Of a DNA stretch of 24,015 bases, positions 1 through 7,783 are shown in pieces. The stretch is from IMG/VR virus record IMGVR_UViG_3300047661_000107, positions 1 to 24,015 of that record; one strand, 5' to 3'. A program made the position numbers and the translations under genes. Below the pieces are notes generated by a model. It saw nothing but the letters and a program-made list of their open reading frames with translations. It was not told the DNA's origin and did no database searches. The first letter of the stretch is position 1, and every line of letters starts with the position of its first letter. This DNA is from a virus.

Positions 1-666
1 AAGCGCGCCGCCTGTCGCAGAATTGATTTGCGGGTTGTTGATCATTGCGCGAATCGCAGCAGAGCCTCCGATCACGACATCCGCGCTGAGGCCGGAATGC
101 TGCGCGATAAGCTGCCGCCAGTCGCGCAAGTCGTCGATCGGCGTCCCCGCATCCTGATCCCAGTAGCTTGTCATGCTCGTGATCTTGTGAGAGTCGCGAA
201 TCGGGAACGTCACTTTTTCGTTCGAGTTTCTAAACGTGATCGAACCGTTAAAAAGCGCGGATGACGCCTGCTGCTCCTCGCGGCGGGTGATCATGTCGTC
301 AAGCTCCGAAAGGTCTTCGGAAATGAGGCGAGCCTGACGCGTCATCGGCGTTTCACTGTTTGAATAGATGACTTCGCCTGGGAGACGAACGCGCAGATCC
401 TCCGGCTTAATCGGCCGCTTTTCCGAGACATCGACGGGCTCATAGGTCAGAACCGTGAAGCCGTTTCGGTCGCTGATATGCGATTCGCCTTTGGGGCCAA
501 CGTACGCGCCAATGCGGCGTTTGCCCTGGACGATATCGATATCGACTTTATTCGTATCGAACGTCCGAACATTTCTAAAGAACGTGTCCCGCAGGAAGGT
601 TCGAGCAGGGTAAAGCTGCTCCAATACCGAAAGCATCGTGCGGGTTTCAAACATATCAATCGCCAT
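1..666 (-). CDS. Major capsid protein, lambda gpE family (partial, C-terminus beyond window)
   Basis: The frame is open from an ATG at 666 to the left edge, giving 222 residues that begin MAIDMFETRTMLSVLEQLYP. An AAAGGAG site sits 7 bases before the ATG. The N-terminal half matches the phage capsid E family: a short helical start, then RTFLRDTFF, VDIDIVQGKRRIGAYVGP, and later RQARLISEDLSELDDMITRREEQQA, which is the typical E-loop and spine-helix region. The protein forms the icosahedral shell and is assembled on the scaffold made by the protease gene upstream. It directly follows the decoration protein gene, as D precedes E in lambda. The C-terminus is not in the window. The family call rests on remembered family features, not on an alignment. 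Confidence 0.9.
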   Translation of the reverse strand, partial: MAIDMFETRTMLSVLEQLYPARTFLRDTFFRNVRTFDTNKVDIDIVQGKRRIGAYVGPKGESHISDRNGFTVLTYEPVDVSEKRPIKPEDLRVRLPGEVIYSNSETPMTRQARLISEDLSELDDMITRREEQQASSALFNGSITFRNSNEKVTFPIRDSHKITSMTSYWDQDAGTPIDDLRDWRQLIAQHSGLSADVVIGGSAAIRAMINNPQINSATGGAL

Positions 667-696
667 GTTTTTACTCCTTTCTTAGCCTTAGCCTGA

Positions 697-1320
697 TTAG
701 CTGGGGCTCACTTCTCGCACAAAGATGCAGCGGGCTTTAAGCGCCTCAAGGTGCGTCGCCACGGTGTCGCTTCCTCCAAACGAGAGGAAGAGCTTCGAGA
801 ATTCACCGGTGTCGTAAATGGTCCCGATCATGTCGGCGACGGACGCGTCCACATCCTCGGCGAGAACAGCGACGGGGTTTTGACTGCCGTCTACGCTGGA
901 TGAATCGACGAGTTTATACGATCCGCTTCCTTCGGCAACTGTGATAGAAAACGTGTCGCCAAGAACGAAGGCGGTTCCCGAATTCGTGAGAGTAAAGTTC
1001 AGCTGCTCGCCCGAATAGGCGCTTCCGGCGGTCAGGTCGTCCAGGCGGAATCCATCGGGATCAAGAACCTTAAAAGTCCCGCCCGCGCTCGTGCAGATAA
1101 ACGAGTAGACGCCGACCTTCGTTTTCGATCCGGCCGTAATGGCGGAAAACGCGCCGGTTCCCGTGTTGCCAGCTTTCGCGCTTCCGGTCAGCGTCCCGAT
1201 TGTGATTTTGCCAAGCACTGCGCCTTGTAAAAGGGACTGGCCGGACGCAATCGTGACGTTCTCGCGAAAGACGGGAAAGTCGCCGACAATGAATGCCCTT
1301 GGCGTGTAGGTTTCGCTCAT
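697..1320 (-). CDS. Head decoration protein, lambda gpD family
   Basis: This 207-residue protein starts MSETYTPRAFIVGDFPVFRE. The ATG at 1320 overlaps the protease stop as ATGA and has AGGAAT just upstream, so I prefer it to an in-frame start 48 bases further up. The region from FPVFRENVTIASGQSLLQGAVLGKI onward, with the late segment VAVLAEDVDAS, is typical of the lambda head-decoration family: a beta-rich fold that trimerises on the expanded capsid and stabilises it after DNA filling. It is about twice the length of lambda gpD (about 110 residues). The extra length is a Gly/Ser/Thr-rich middle (residues about 45-130) that repeats in many environmental phage versions. Position between protease and major capsid genes supports the call. 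Confidence 0.85.
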   Translation of the reverse strand: MSETYTPRAFIVGDFPVFRENVTIASGQSLLQGAVLGKITIGTLTGSAKAGNTGTGAFSAITAGSKTKVGVYSFICTSAGGTFKVLDPDGFRLDDLTAGSAYSGEQLNFTLTNSGTAFVLGDTFSITVAEGSGSYKLVDSSSVDGSQNPVAVLAEDVDASVADMIGTIYDTGEFSKLFLSFGGSDTVATHLEALKARCIFVREVSPS

Positions 1321-1709
1321 TTTCGCATTCCTCCGCCAGCAGCGCGGCGTGGATCTTGCTTTTTGCACTCTGCAAGAAACGCCTGCTTCTCCGCGTCATT
1401 GGGCGCCGTTTCGGCGCTTGCGATAGGCGGGATTGCGGCCGCATCCTGAGCTCTTGCCGCCTTCATCGCTTCGCGTTTGGCATTCTCGGCCGCGAGAATG
1501 AGAGATGCGACATCCCCCGCAGTCGATTTGCCGTCAAACAGCGCCGACTTAATCGCATCGCCCGCAATCGCCATATGTTCTCCGCGCACGAGATCGTAAA
1601 TTGCCTTGATCCTCGCGCGCTCTGCCTTAGCTCCTTCAGTGGCGCCATCCGCTCTCCCTTTTTGTTCGAGCTCCTTCGCCTGAGAAACCGAAATTGTCTC
1701 TTCGTCCAT
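1317..1709 (-). CDS. Probable internal in-frame translation start: scaffold protein (lambda Nu3-like)
   Basis: Inside the protease gene an in-frame ATG at 1709 is preceded by GGGAGGAGAG, with seven bases between GGGAGG and the ATG. This is one of the best ribosome sites in the window. Starting there would make a separate 130-residue protein (MDEETISVSQAKELEQKGRA...) consisting only of the charged, helical C-terminal region. In lambda, the scaffold Nu3 is made in the same way from an in-frame start within gene C. The sequence shows the site and the frame. That the short product is made, and acts as scaffold, is inferred by analogy. Confidence 0.65.
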   Translation of the reverse strand: MDEETISVSQAKELEQKGRADGATEGAKAERARIKAIYDLVRGEHMAIAGDAIKSALFDGKSTAGDVASLILAAENAKREAMKAARAQDAAAIPPIASAETAPNDAEKQAFLAECKKQDPRRAAGGGMRK

Positions 1710-2615
1710 TTTCTCTCCTCCCGGCATTATCGTTTTATTCGTTACCAAAGCTGTTTTATCCGCAAAACTCAGCAAAAACTTAGGAGCCATTTCGCTTGCG
1801 AGCTCGCCCGCTAAGTCCGCCGCATCGGAAATCGCGCCGACCGAGTCAGCCATGCCCCGGCGAACTGCATCCGGCGCGATCACGATATCCCCTTGACCGA
1901 AATTCGAGACGACATTTTCGATTGTTGTCCCCCGAAAGTTTGCGATCGTCTTGATAAAAATAGATTCCAAGGCGTCGACTTGTTCTCGAATTTGACTTAG
2001 CCCATCGTCGCTGGACAAATCCGGCCGCTTGCGCGGAGCATTTGACGACACGATCTCAATTCGGCTCACGCCCCGCGCAGAATCCGCCTTCGACGAGTCA
2101 ATAAAGCTTGCGACCACGCCGATGCTCCCGACAAACGCGGACTGGCTCAGAACGATTTTTGACGATGCCGCCGTTAGCCAGTACGCCGCACTCGCTGACG
2201 TGTCGCTGACAAACGCCACCACCGGCTTGAGCTGAGAAGCGGCTTTGATCTCATCCGCCAGATCCGCAATCCCCGCGACCTGACCGCCTGGGCTGTCGAC
2301 TTCGAGCAGGATCGATTTCACCGATGAGCTGGCCATCGCGGCTGCGAGATTGGCCGAGATTTCCTCAACACTCACGCCTCCGAAAACGCGGCTGCAAATC
2401 GTGTCATAGCGGCTGATCGCCCCGATAATCGGAATGATCGCCGTGTCGGACGATGCAAACGCCGCGCCGCTGACGGAGCGATCGCGCGAAATCGCCGCGC
2501 GGATATCGGATAACTGATGACCGTCATACTGCGCGAGCCATTCCAGATATTCCGGCCGAATCGCGAGCGCTTCGCCAAGCGGGATATGAAAAACAAATGG
2601 CTCAGTCTCCAGCAT
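1317..2615 (-). CDS. S49-family head maturation protease with C-terminal scaffold region (lambda gpC-like)
   Basis: The protein is 432 residues from the ATG at 2615. That start has GGAGAG seven bases upstream and overlaps the portal stop by 14 bases; two in-frame upstream starts have poorer sites. The peptidase S49 (SppA/ClpP fold) domain covers about residues 55-235. Visible features are AIIPIIGAI, the oxyanion-type LEVDSPGGQV, and the nucleophile motif SASAAYW with Ser142 the likely nucleophile. Lys196 in the NAPRKRPDL segment is the likely general base, 54 residues later, as in single-domain SppA enzymes. The C-terminal 130 residues are charged, Ala-rich and helical and probably act as scaffold. 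Its role is to cleave scaffold and portal or capsid proteins during prohead maturation. Confidence 0.88.
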   Translation of the reverse strand: MLETEPFVFHIPLGEALAIRPEYLEWLAQYDGHQLSDIRAAISRDRSVSGAAFASSDTAIIPIIGAISRYDTICSRVFGGVSVEEISANLAAAMASSSVKSILLEVDSPGGQVAGIADLADEIKAASQLKPVVAFVSDTSASAAYWLTAASSKIVLSQSAFVGSIGVVASFIDSSKADSARGVSRIEIVSSNAPRKRPDLSSDDGLSQIREQVDALESIFIKTIANFRGTTIENVVSNFGQGDIVIAPDAVRRGMADSVGAISDAADLAGELASEMAPKFLLSFADKTALVTNKTIMPGGEKMDEETISVSQAKELEQKGRADGATEGAKAERARIKAIYDLVRGEHMAIAGDAIKSALFDGKSTAGDVASLILAAENAKREAMKAARAQDAAAIPPIASAETAPNDAEKQAFLAECKKQDPRRAAGGGMRK

Positions 2616-4302
2616 TTTTCGTCTCTCCATGTCCCATGCTCTCATCGTCCCCTGAAGATTCGTCTTCTATTTCGCCTTCGTTTTCGCCCTTCGGAGGACC
2701 GCTTACGGCATCGGTGATTTTCTCGTCGGCGACGACATTTACGTTCAGCCCCAGCTCTTTCTCGAGCTTAATCTCCTTCGCGCGTTGATAGAAATTCGCT
2801 TCGTAATCGTTGCCTGTCAGCATCGCGGTTTCTTCCGCGACTGTCGAAAGGTTCGCGTTCAGTCTCTGCTGCGCCGCGCCCGCCTCCTTTTGCGGATCGA
2901 TCTGAAGCGGAACCGGACCATGCCAGCGCGCCTCGCAGTAAGCCCTGCGAATCTCGACGGAATCAAAAAATCCCGGCGCGTCGATCTTCCCGGCGAGCGC
3001 CATATCCCAGAGCCACTCTTCGTAAATCGGCTGGCAAAATTTCGCGATGAACATCTCGCGCTCGTTTTTGTAAAACTCCCACGCCTGCATAAGAGCCGCG
3101 CGGCTGGCCGAGTAGCTGGCCGAAAAGTGCTTGACCAGCACCTCATACGGAATATTGAGCGCCATTCCCACCTGCCGCAAAATCGCCTGAACGAACGGAT
3201 CGAACTGCGCGCTCGGGCGTCCGGGATTAGCGAATGCGACATCTTCGTCGGGCGCCAAATCCACAATCGCGCCCGGCCCCATTCGAACAGGCGGCGGCTC
3301 TTTCGAGCTTGGCTTCATCGACGGTTCAACCGCGCCCTGAGTAATCTCTCCCGCAAGTTTCGACGTGTCGCTCTTGATAAAAACCGTGAACATGCTGCTG
3401 ACCACAGTCGCGAGCAGCTCGTTGTCGGTGTAATCGCCCAGCTTTTTAAGACAGCCGATAATTGGTGTCAGACTTGGCACGCCTCGCCTTTGCCCTGGCC
3501 GATCCTGCGAGAACAGATGGATGACATTGCAGCGCCCCGTTTTCTCGCCAAAAGCCGGAATGCGCGCCCAAGTCCTCGGCGCAGCCGTGTATGGCTGCGG
3601 AGGCGTCGTTTCGATATAGTAGGCGATTGGCTCCGCGTAATTTCCGGTCTCTATTCCTGAATGCAGGTTCCCGAAATCCACTTTATCGGTGGGCGTCGAG
3701 ACCAAATCCGCCTCGACCACCTGCACCCGCAAATCCGAAATTGTCCCTTCGCGCGGGATCATCGGAAGCAGCGCGAAGGCTTCCCCGGAAAGGCGATAGG
3801 AGCGATACATCAGCTGCTGCAAACCGTAAAAAGTCTCTTTTCGCGCGGCGTCCGCATCGACATGAGACGCCCACGAGGCGAAAAGCCGCTCCGCATTCGA
3901 TTCCCACTGGCTCGCCTCCTCATCGCTCAGTCCCAAAAACTCCCGGTCGATCCGGCACTGCATCGCAAGGCCCGTTCCGATCACCGAAATTACCGGCGTA
4001 TTGACCGCCGCGCGGGCGATTGGGTTGTTTCGATATTCATCGCGGCAGCGCGCCACAAGAGCTGGACGCTCGCGCAAAACTTCTTCATCCGGGTTTCGCG
4101 AAAAGAACGGGAAATATCCCCGCACCTTTCGATCTGTCAGCGATGCGCCTTGATACGCCGTTTCAAAAAATGACAGCGACGCCCGATAGCGCGCCCGCTC
4201 AAATCCCGCTTTCGGATTAATGTAGCTAATCGCTTTATCGATAATGTTGTTCATCCGCATTGCGGCTTTACTTCGCGAGCGCAGAACGCCGATCTTCTGC
4301 AT
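2602..4302 (-). CDS. Portal protein, lambda gpB family
   Basis: This is a portal of 566 residues from the ATG at 4302, which has GGGAG about 8 bases upstream. An in-frame ATG at 4386 would add 28 residues and overlap the preceding gene by 44 bases. Family features include the NNPIARAAVNTPVISVIGTGL segment near the N-terminus, ERLFASWASHVDADAARKETF, the VEADLVSTP segment, VIHLFSQDRPGQRRGVPSL, and PYEVLVKHFSASYSASRAAL near residue 400, a hallmark of lambda-type portals. The C-terminal 60 residues are acidic and low in complexity. The portal forms the dodecameric ring at one capsid vertex through which terminase packages DNA. It overlaps the protease gene and follows a gpW-like domain, as in lambda W-B-C. 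Confidence 0.92.
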   Translation of the reverse strand: MQKIGVLRSRSKAAMRMNNIIDKAISYINPKAGFERARYRASLSFFETAYQGASLTDRKVRGYFPFFSRNPDEEVLRERPALVARCRDEYRNNPIARAAVNTPVISVIGTGLAMQCRIDREFLGLSDEEASQWESNAERLFASWASHVDADAARKETFYGLQQLMYRSYRLSGEAFALLPMIPREGTISDLRVQVVEADLVSTPTDKVDFGNLHSGIETGNYAEPIAYYIETTPPQPYTAAPRTWARIPAFGEKTGRCNVIHLFSQDRPGQRRGVPSLTPIIGCLKKLGDYTDNELLATVVSSMFTVFIKSDTSKLAGEITQGAVEPSMKPSSKEPPPVRMGPGAIVDLAPDEDVAFANPGRPSAQFDPFVQAILRQVGMALNIPYEVLVKHFSASYSASRAALMQAWEFYKNEREMFIAKFCQPIYEEWLWDMALAGKIDAPGFFDSVEIRRAYCEARWHGPVPLQIDPQKEAGAAQQRLNANLSTVAEETAMLTGNDYEANFYQRAKEIKLEKELGLNVNVVADEKITDAVSGPPKGENEGEIEDESSGDDESMGHGETKNAGD

Positions 4303-4342
4303 TACATTTGCTCCCGCGCCCTCCAGTTTATCTTCGTCATGC

Positions 4343-5473
4343 CTACTCCACATATCCAATTCGGCGTTTGCCCGAAAGGTCGGCAACCTGGCGACGCCAG
4401 TATTTGATTTGCGCCTGGATTTCCGCCAGATTCGCTCTGGTCATCACGCGTTTGTTCCCGCCGATGTCCAGCTGATAGCTCTGCCCGGCGACCGCGACCG
4501 CAAGCTCCGCGTCTTTCCAGGCGCTTAGCATCTTTTGCGCTGTTACGAGATCGATTCCCGCTACGATTTCGCCGCCGGATGTGGGAACCGGCTCCGAACT
4601 CGAGCCGCCGGTCGTGTCCGCGTTTGCCTGCGAAAGACGATCTAAAATGTACTTTCCAATCGAACCGGACGCGGACTTCACGGTTTCAAGCGCAACCGCC
4701 CACATCTCCGCCGCAAGACTCCCGAATGTCGTCAGCGAGCGCGCGGAATAGCTCCAAACGGATTCGGCTATCGCGCTTGAGTCCACGGCAGCGACGGCAG
4801 GCTGAACAATCGCCTCGCCGACCGATCCTTCCTGCTCATGACTTGCGATTTTCGCATCTAAAACGCCGCCTGTAATCCGGTCGTAGGCTGCCTCGGTGAG
4901 AGTCATTTCGTCGCCGATATTCGCCATATTGCCGAAGTGCGCCAGCGAGTTTCCGAGCGTGTTTGCGTCGTTTTCAGTGGGCACGATTTGAGTCATGTCC
5001 AGAGCCATTTGAGAACCAATCGATGCGGGCGAGTCCGGGATAAGCGACGTTCTCGCTTCGATCTCAGGCAGGCTTGTTAGGATGCTCCCGAAATCGCTTA
5101 GACCAAATGCCGCCGAATCCTGATCGTCAACCGCGACAAGCTGAATCTCTTCGTAAATCGGCGCCATGTTCGTCGCGCCCTTGATGCAAATCGAAACCCA
5201 CTCTCCGGCGGCAAATGCCGCATCCGGAACGCAAAGTTGATACAGCCCAGGCATAAGGCTTGCTGAAACTTCCTTGAAACCGCCGCTTGCATAAGCTCCA
5301 ATTGTCCCTGCAACAAGCGCTATCGCAACGGGAGCCGAATCAACCGAGCGGATATAATACGCAGTGATCGCCGAATACAAAACCCCGCTGAGCTTGCCGC
5401 CAGTGCTGCTGGATGTATCATCGATCACGAACTCCAGAATAACGCTTGTTTTTCCGCGCTTGATTCTCCGCAT
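4343..5473 (-). CDS. Fusion protein: N-terminal phage beta-sandwich domain plus C-terminal DUF6148/gpW-like domain
   Basis: The protein is 376 residues. The ATG at 5473 abuts the previous stop and has GGAGAG six bases upstream. The first roughly 120 residues (SGVLYSAITAYYIR, then SLMPGLYQLCVPDAAFAAGEW and NMAPIYEEIQL) resemble a beta-sandwich module common in tail, fibre and neck proteins of environmental phages. A middle section holds AESVWSYSARSLTTFG, a short motif often seen in the same proteins. Residues about 308-367 (TAQKMLSAWKDAE, a GQSYQLDIGG turn, then ANLAEIQAQIKYWRRQV) look like the DUF6148 or gpW-type helical hairpin that normally stands alone, at about 65 residues, just before the portal gene. 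The position matches gpW, so the C-terminus may be the head-completion part. No family is certain for the N-terminus. Confidence 0.6.
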   Translation of the reverse strand: MRRIKRGKTSVILEFVIDDTSSSTGGKLSGVLYSAITAYYIRSVDSAPVAIALVAGTIGAYASGGFKEVSASLMPGLYQLCVPDAAFAAGEWVSICIKGATNMAPIYEEIQLVAVDDQDSAAFGLSDFGSILTSLPEIEARTSLIPDSPASIGSQMALDMTQIVPTENDANTLGNSLAHFGNMANIGDEMTLTEAAYDRITGGVLDAKIASHEQEGSVGEAIVQPAVAAVDSSAIAESVWSYSARSLTTFGSLAAEMWAVALETVKSASGSIGKYILDRLSQANADTTGGSSSEPVPTSGGEIVAGIDLVTAQKMLSAWKDAELAVAVAGQSYQLDIGGNKRVMTRANLAEIQAQIKYWRRQVADLSGKRRIGYVE

Positions 5474-6418
5474 CTAAAACTCTCCGTTTAGCGAAAGATT
5501 GAAGCCGCCATCAAGCGCAGACGAAGGCTTGCGCATGGATGACGATGCTCCATCTGAAATGACGTCAATGTCTCTCACAATGACAGTCGTTCCCGCAAAC
5601 GCATAGGTCAAAGTGGTGCTTGTAAAGGTTTGCCCGCCGTCGCTTGAGCTTGAATATCCGCCGATATATCCGGCATAAACTTTTTCTCCATCCGCAAAGA
5701 CTCCCATAATAGAGCTAGCTCCGAGGCCGTTTGCAGTCGTTTTATTTGTAAACGTTGCGCCGCCATCGTTTGAAATTGAAAGCCCCGCCGACGTGCCGAC
5801 ATACACATTTGAACCATCAACATAAAGGCAATAACAGGTGTTGCTTCCAAGGCCATCCGATGTCGTTTTAGTCGTGAACGTCGCTCCGCCATCGGATGAA
5901 ATCGCAAGGCCGCTTGCGGTGAGAATATAGATCTTCGAGCTGGTGACAAAGATCCCACGAGCAACCGATTTTCCCAGGGCGGTTGCATTCTTTTTTGCAA
6001 AGGTCGCTCCGCCGTCAGTTGAGACCGAGAGTCCAGCGTATGTCGCAACATAGACGTTCGATCCGAGCGCGAAAACGCTGTAACATAACGGACTCGCAAG
6101 GCCGTTCGAGTTATTTTTATTCGTAAAACTGCTTCCGCCATTGGTGGAAATGCTCAGGCCGCTTGCAGTTGCGACAAAAAGCCCCGCATCCGAAACAGCA
6201 AGCGAATAGCAGGTGTTGCTTCCGAGTCCATTTGACGTGGTCTTCGATGCAAACGTGGTTCCGCCGTCGGGTGAAACCAGAATTCCGCTCGACGTAAGCA
6301 GATAGATCGTCTGGCCCGAGACGGCAAGCTGAGTGCAGCCGCTGGCCTCATAACTAGCACTCGCGCCGGTTTTGACGTAGAGGCCAACATTGCAAGCAAG
6401 ATAATAGGTGCTGGACAT
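5474..6418 (-). CDS. Asp-box (BNR-like) beta-propeller protein, probable virion or tail-associated protein
   Basis: This 314-residue protein carries six Asp-box motifs of the form S-x-D/N-G-G-x-[TS]-F, at residues about 49, 91, 133, 174, 216 and 258. The near-constant 42-residue spacing predicts a six-bladed propeller like those in sialidases and Ycf48-type proteins. The blades are very similar to each other (TTSNGLGSNTCYSL and TTSDGLGSNTCYCL), suggesting recent internal duplication. The start at 6418 has AAAAGG upstream, 13 bases after the lysin stop. No catalytic sialidase residues are evident, so ligand binding is likelier than hydrolysis. Placement next to a fibre-like module suggests a structural or host-binding protein, but there is no direct evidence that it is in the virion. 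Confidence 0.65.
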   Translation of the reverse strand: MSSTYYLACNVGLYVKTGASASYEASGCTQLAVSGQTIYLLTSSGILVSPDGGTTFASKTTSNGLGSNTCYSLAVSDAGLFVATASGLSISTNGGSSFTNKNNSNGLASPLCYSVFALGSNVYVATYAGLSVSTDGGATFAKKNATALGKSVARGIFVTSSKIYILTASGLAISSDGGATFTTKTTSDGLGSNTCYCLYVDGSNVYVGTSAGLSISNDGGATFTNKTTANGLGASSIMGVFADGEKVYAGYIGGYSSSSDGGQTFTSTTLTYAFAGTTVIVRDIDVISDGASSSMRKPSSALDGGFNLSLNGEF

Positions 6419-6431
6419 TTTGCTGCGCCTT

Positions 6432-6959
6432 TTACCTCACCACAAAACAGGCGTGGCAGTGCATGAGGATTGGCGTATTCCAGGCCCGCGAGCCTGGCCC
6501 ATGGCCGCCATAGCATTCCAGCGTTTTGCCGTTTCGCGCGAGCCAAACATGCCCCACCCGCTCCGCCGTATCGCTTGGCGAAAGGAACGCGATTCGCAAA
6601 TGCTCGTCAATCAGTGCGCAGTTTTCGTACTCGGTCCGTTTGAAGTTGTTGTTCGTGAAAAAATCATGCTGGTTCACCGAGCCGTCCGGGATAACAATCG
6701 AGCCATCCGCAAGGCCAGCAGTCGCATAGGCGATAAGGCAGCGGACGAAGTTCGAGCAGTCCGAATAACGATACGCTGGCGGAAAATCCGCGAGATGTCC
6801 GTCCGGCGCTTTCCCCGTTACCGGATCGTCATCGCCCTTTTTCATGTGATAGGCAATCTGAAGGCGCTCGGATTCGATGAGATATTCATCGGCCTTCGCC
6901 AGATCTATCGGCAGCGCATGGTAACGCGGATCCACTTCCAAAGCGATTAATCTATCCAT
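6432..6959 (-). CDS. NlpC/P60-like cysteine peptidase, probable endolysin
   Basis: The protein is 175 residues, from an ATG at 6959 with an AGAAAGG site; the start overlaps the preceding small membrane protein by 8 bases. The motif RYSDCSNFVRCLIAYA places a nucleophile-like Cys68 at the head of a helix, as in NlpC/P60 and CHAP folds. RVGHVWLARNGKTLECYGGHGPGS supplies His137 and a second His153, followed by an aromatic-rich end. This Cys-His order and the GHV strand are typical of peptidases that cut peptide bonds in the wall peptidoglycan. There is no signal peptide, so release would depend on a holin, and the gene just before it fits that role. The family call is by motif only. Confidence 0.7.
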   Translation of the reverse strand: MDRLIALEVDPRYHALPIDLAKADEYLIESERLQIAYHMKKGDDDPVTGKAPDGHLADFPPAYRYSDCSNFVRCLIAYATAGLADGSIVIPDGSVNQHDFFTNNNFKRTEYENCALIDEHLRIAFLSPSDTAERVGHVWLARNGKTLECYGGHGPGSRAWNTPILMHCHACFVVR

Positions 6960-7140
6960 TATTGCCTTTCTCTTTCAAACGTTTAAGGAACGAGGCAGCG
7001 GAGTTGTCCAAAAACACCACCACCGCCCCGCATCCGCCAGCGGCCGCGCTTGCAACTCTCGAATGCGGCAGCGTCAAAGCCACCCCCAGCCCAAACGCCG
7101 CCGCAATCCGAACCGCGAGAAGCGCCGCATCGATCTTCAT
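6952..7140 (-). CDS. Small membrane protein, possible holin
   Basis: This is a 62-residue protein starting MKIDAALLAVRIAAAFGLGV. It has one clear hydrophobic segment (residues about 5-25) and a second weaker one (about 31-45, SAAAGGCGAVVVFL), then a basic tail (KRLKEKGNNG). Size, two candidate membrane spans, charged C-terminus and position immediately before a peptidoglycan peptidase fit a holin that permeabilises the inner membrane. The start overlaps nothing but abuts the upstream stop as TGAATG, and no clear ribosome site is present, so translation is probably coupled. A generic small phage membrane protein is the alternative. Confidence 0.5.
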   Translation of the reverse strand: MKIDAALLAVRIAAAFGLGVALTLPHSRVASAAAGGCGAVVVFLDNSAASFLKRLKEKGNNG

Positions 7141-7599
7141 TCACGCAGAGGCTGCAAGAGTGGACGCCGAATCAGCGCCAGTCGAATCGGCGGATGAATT
7201 CGCCACGGACGTAATTGAATTGGTCGATGCGACAGCGCTCTCAGCTGTATCTGAGGAAGCATCCGTGCTCGCCGATACGCTCGCGGCCAAACTGGAAGTT
7301 GTTTCAGAAAGGATCGAGGAGTAGAGCTGCGAAACGAGGCTATCCGCGAGGGTTTCGGCAAGCTCCTTAAGAATCGGCTTCAGCCACGTCGGCAAGCCGA
7401 TCTTAGCCGCGACGCTGTCCACGATGTCGTCGATTTTCGAGTTGACATAGCTGATCGCCGCGCTTTGGCTGTAAGCCGAATTGGAAGTGATCGCATCCGA
7501 AAGATAGCCCTTGAGCACGCTCGCCACTTCGTCCTGAAGCGCGTTCCCGGCCTTGGTCCCGAAAAGATGAGTAAAGATATAGTTGACGATATTGGTCAT
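7141..7599 (-). CDS. Unknown phage protein with Ser/Ala/Thr-rich C-terminus
   Basis: I do not recognise this 152-residue protein. Residues 1-100 look helical (HLFGTKAGNALQDEVASVLK, then SYVNSKIDDIVDSVAAKIGL and WLKPILKELAETLADSLVSQ). The last 50 residues are almost only Ser, Ala, Thr, Asp and Val, and probably disordered. It opens the lysis-side gene cluster. The ATG at 7599 has a strong AGAGGAGG site 8 bases upstream, and the gene abuts the holin-like gene (TGAATG), so the two are probably co-translated. Upstream lies the AT-rich end of the plus-strand cargo cassette. No membrane segment or catalytic motif is visible. Confidence 0.6.
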   Translation of the reverse strand: MTNIVNYIFTHLFGTKAGNALQDEVASVLKGYLSDAITSNSAYSQSAAISYVNSKIDDIVDSVAAKIGLPTWLKPILKELAETLADSLVSQLYSSILSETTSSLAASVSASTDASSDTAESAVASTNSITSVANSSADSTGADSASTLAASA

Positions 7600-7748
7600 T
7601 GAAGAGCCCTCCTCTTACACTTAAACTATTCTATCACTAAAATTATAATAATGCAATATTATTTTTATAATCACATTTTATTGATGATATACATTGATTT
7701 ACAAATTCATTTTGATAAAGAGTGAAGAAGAGGAGAAGAAAAAAGAAG

Positions 7749-7777
7749 TTGACTTTATGTCAAATCTGACATATAAT
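7749..7777 (+). promoter_or_regulatory. Strong sigma70-type promoter of the toxin-antitoxin cassette
   Basis: TTGACT (7749-7754) and a perfect TATAAT (7772-7777) are separated by exactly 17 bases. The GTG start of the toxin reading frame lies 6 bases after the -10 box. Transcription would therefore begin at or next to the start codon, giving a leaderless message. It could drive the whole plus-strand set up to 10087. Confidence 0.75.
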
Positions 7778-7783
7778 ATAAAC

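Noticed and set aside
2785-3660. A 291-codon plus-strand frame opposite the portal gene
   Set aside because: It is Arg-rich and without domain pattern, as expected for an antisense shadow of a GC-rich gene.
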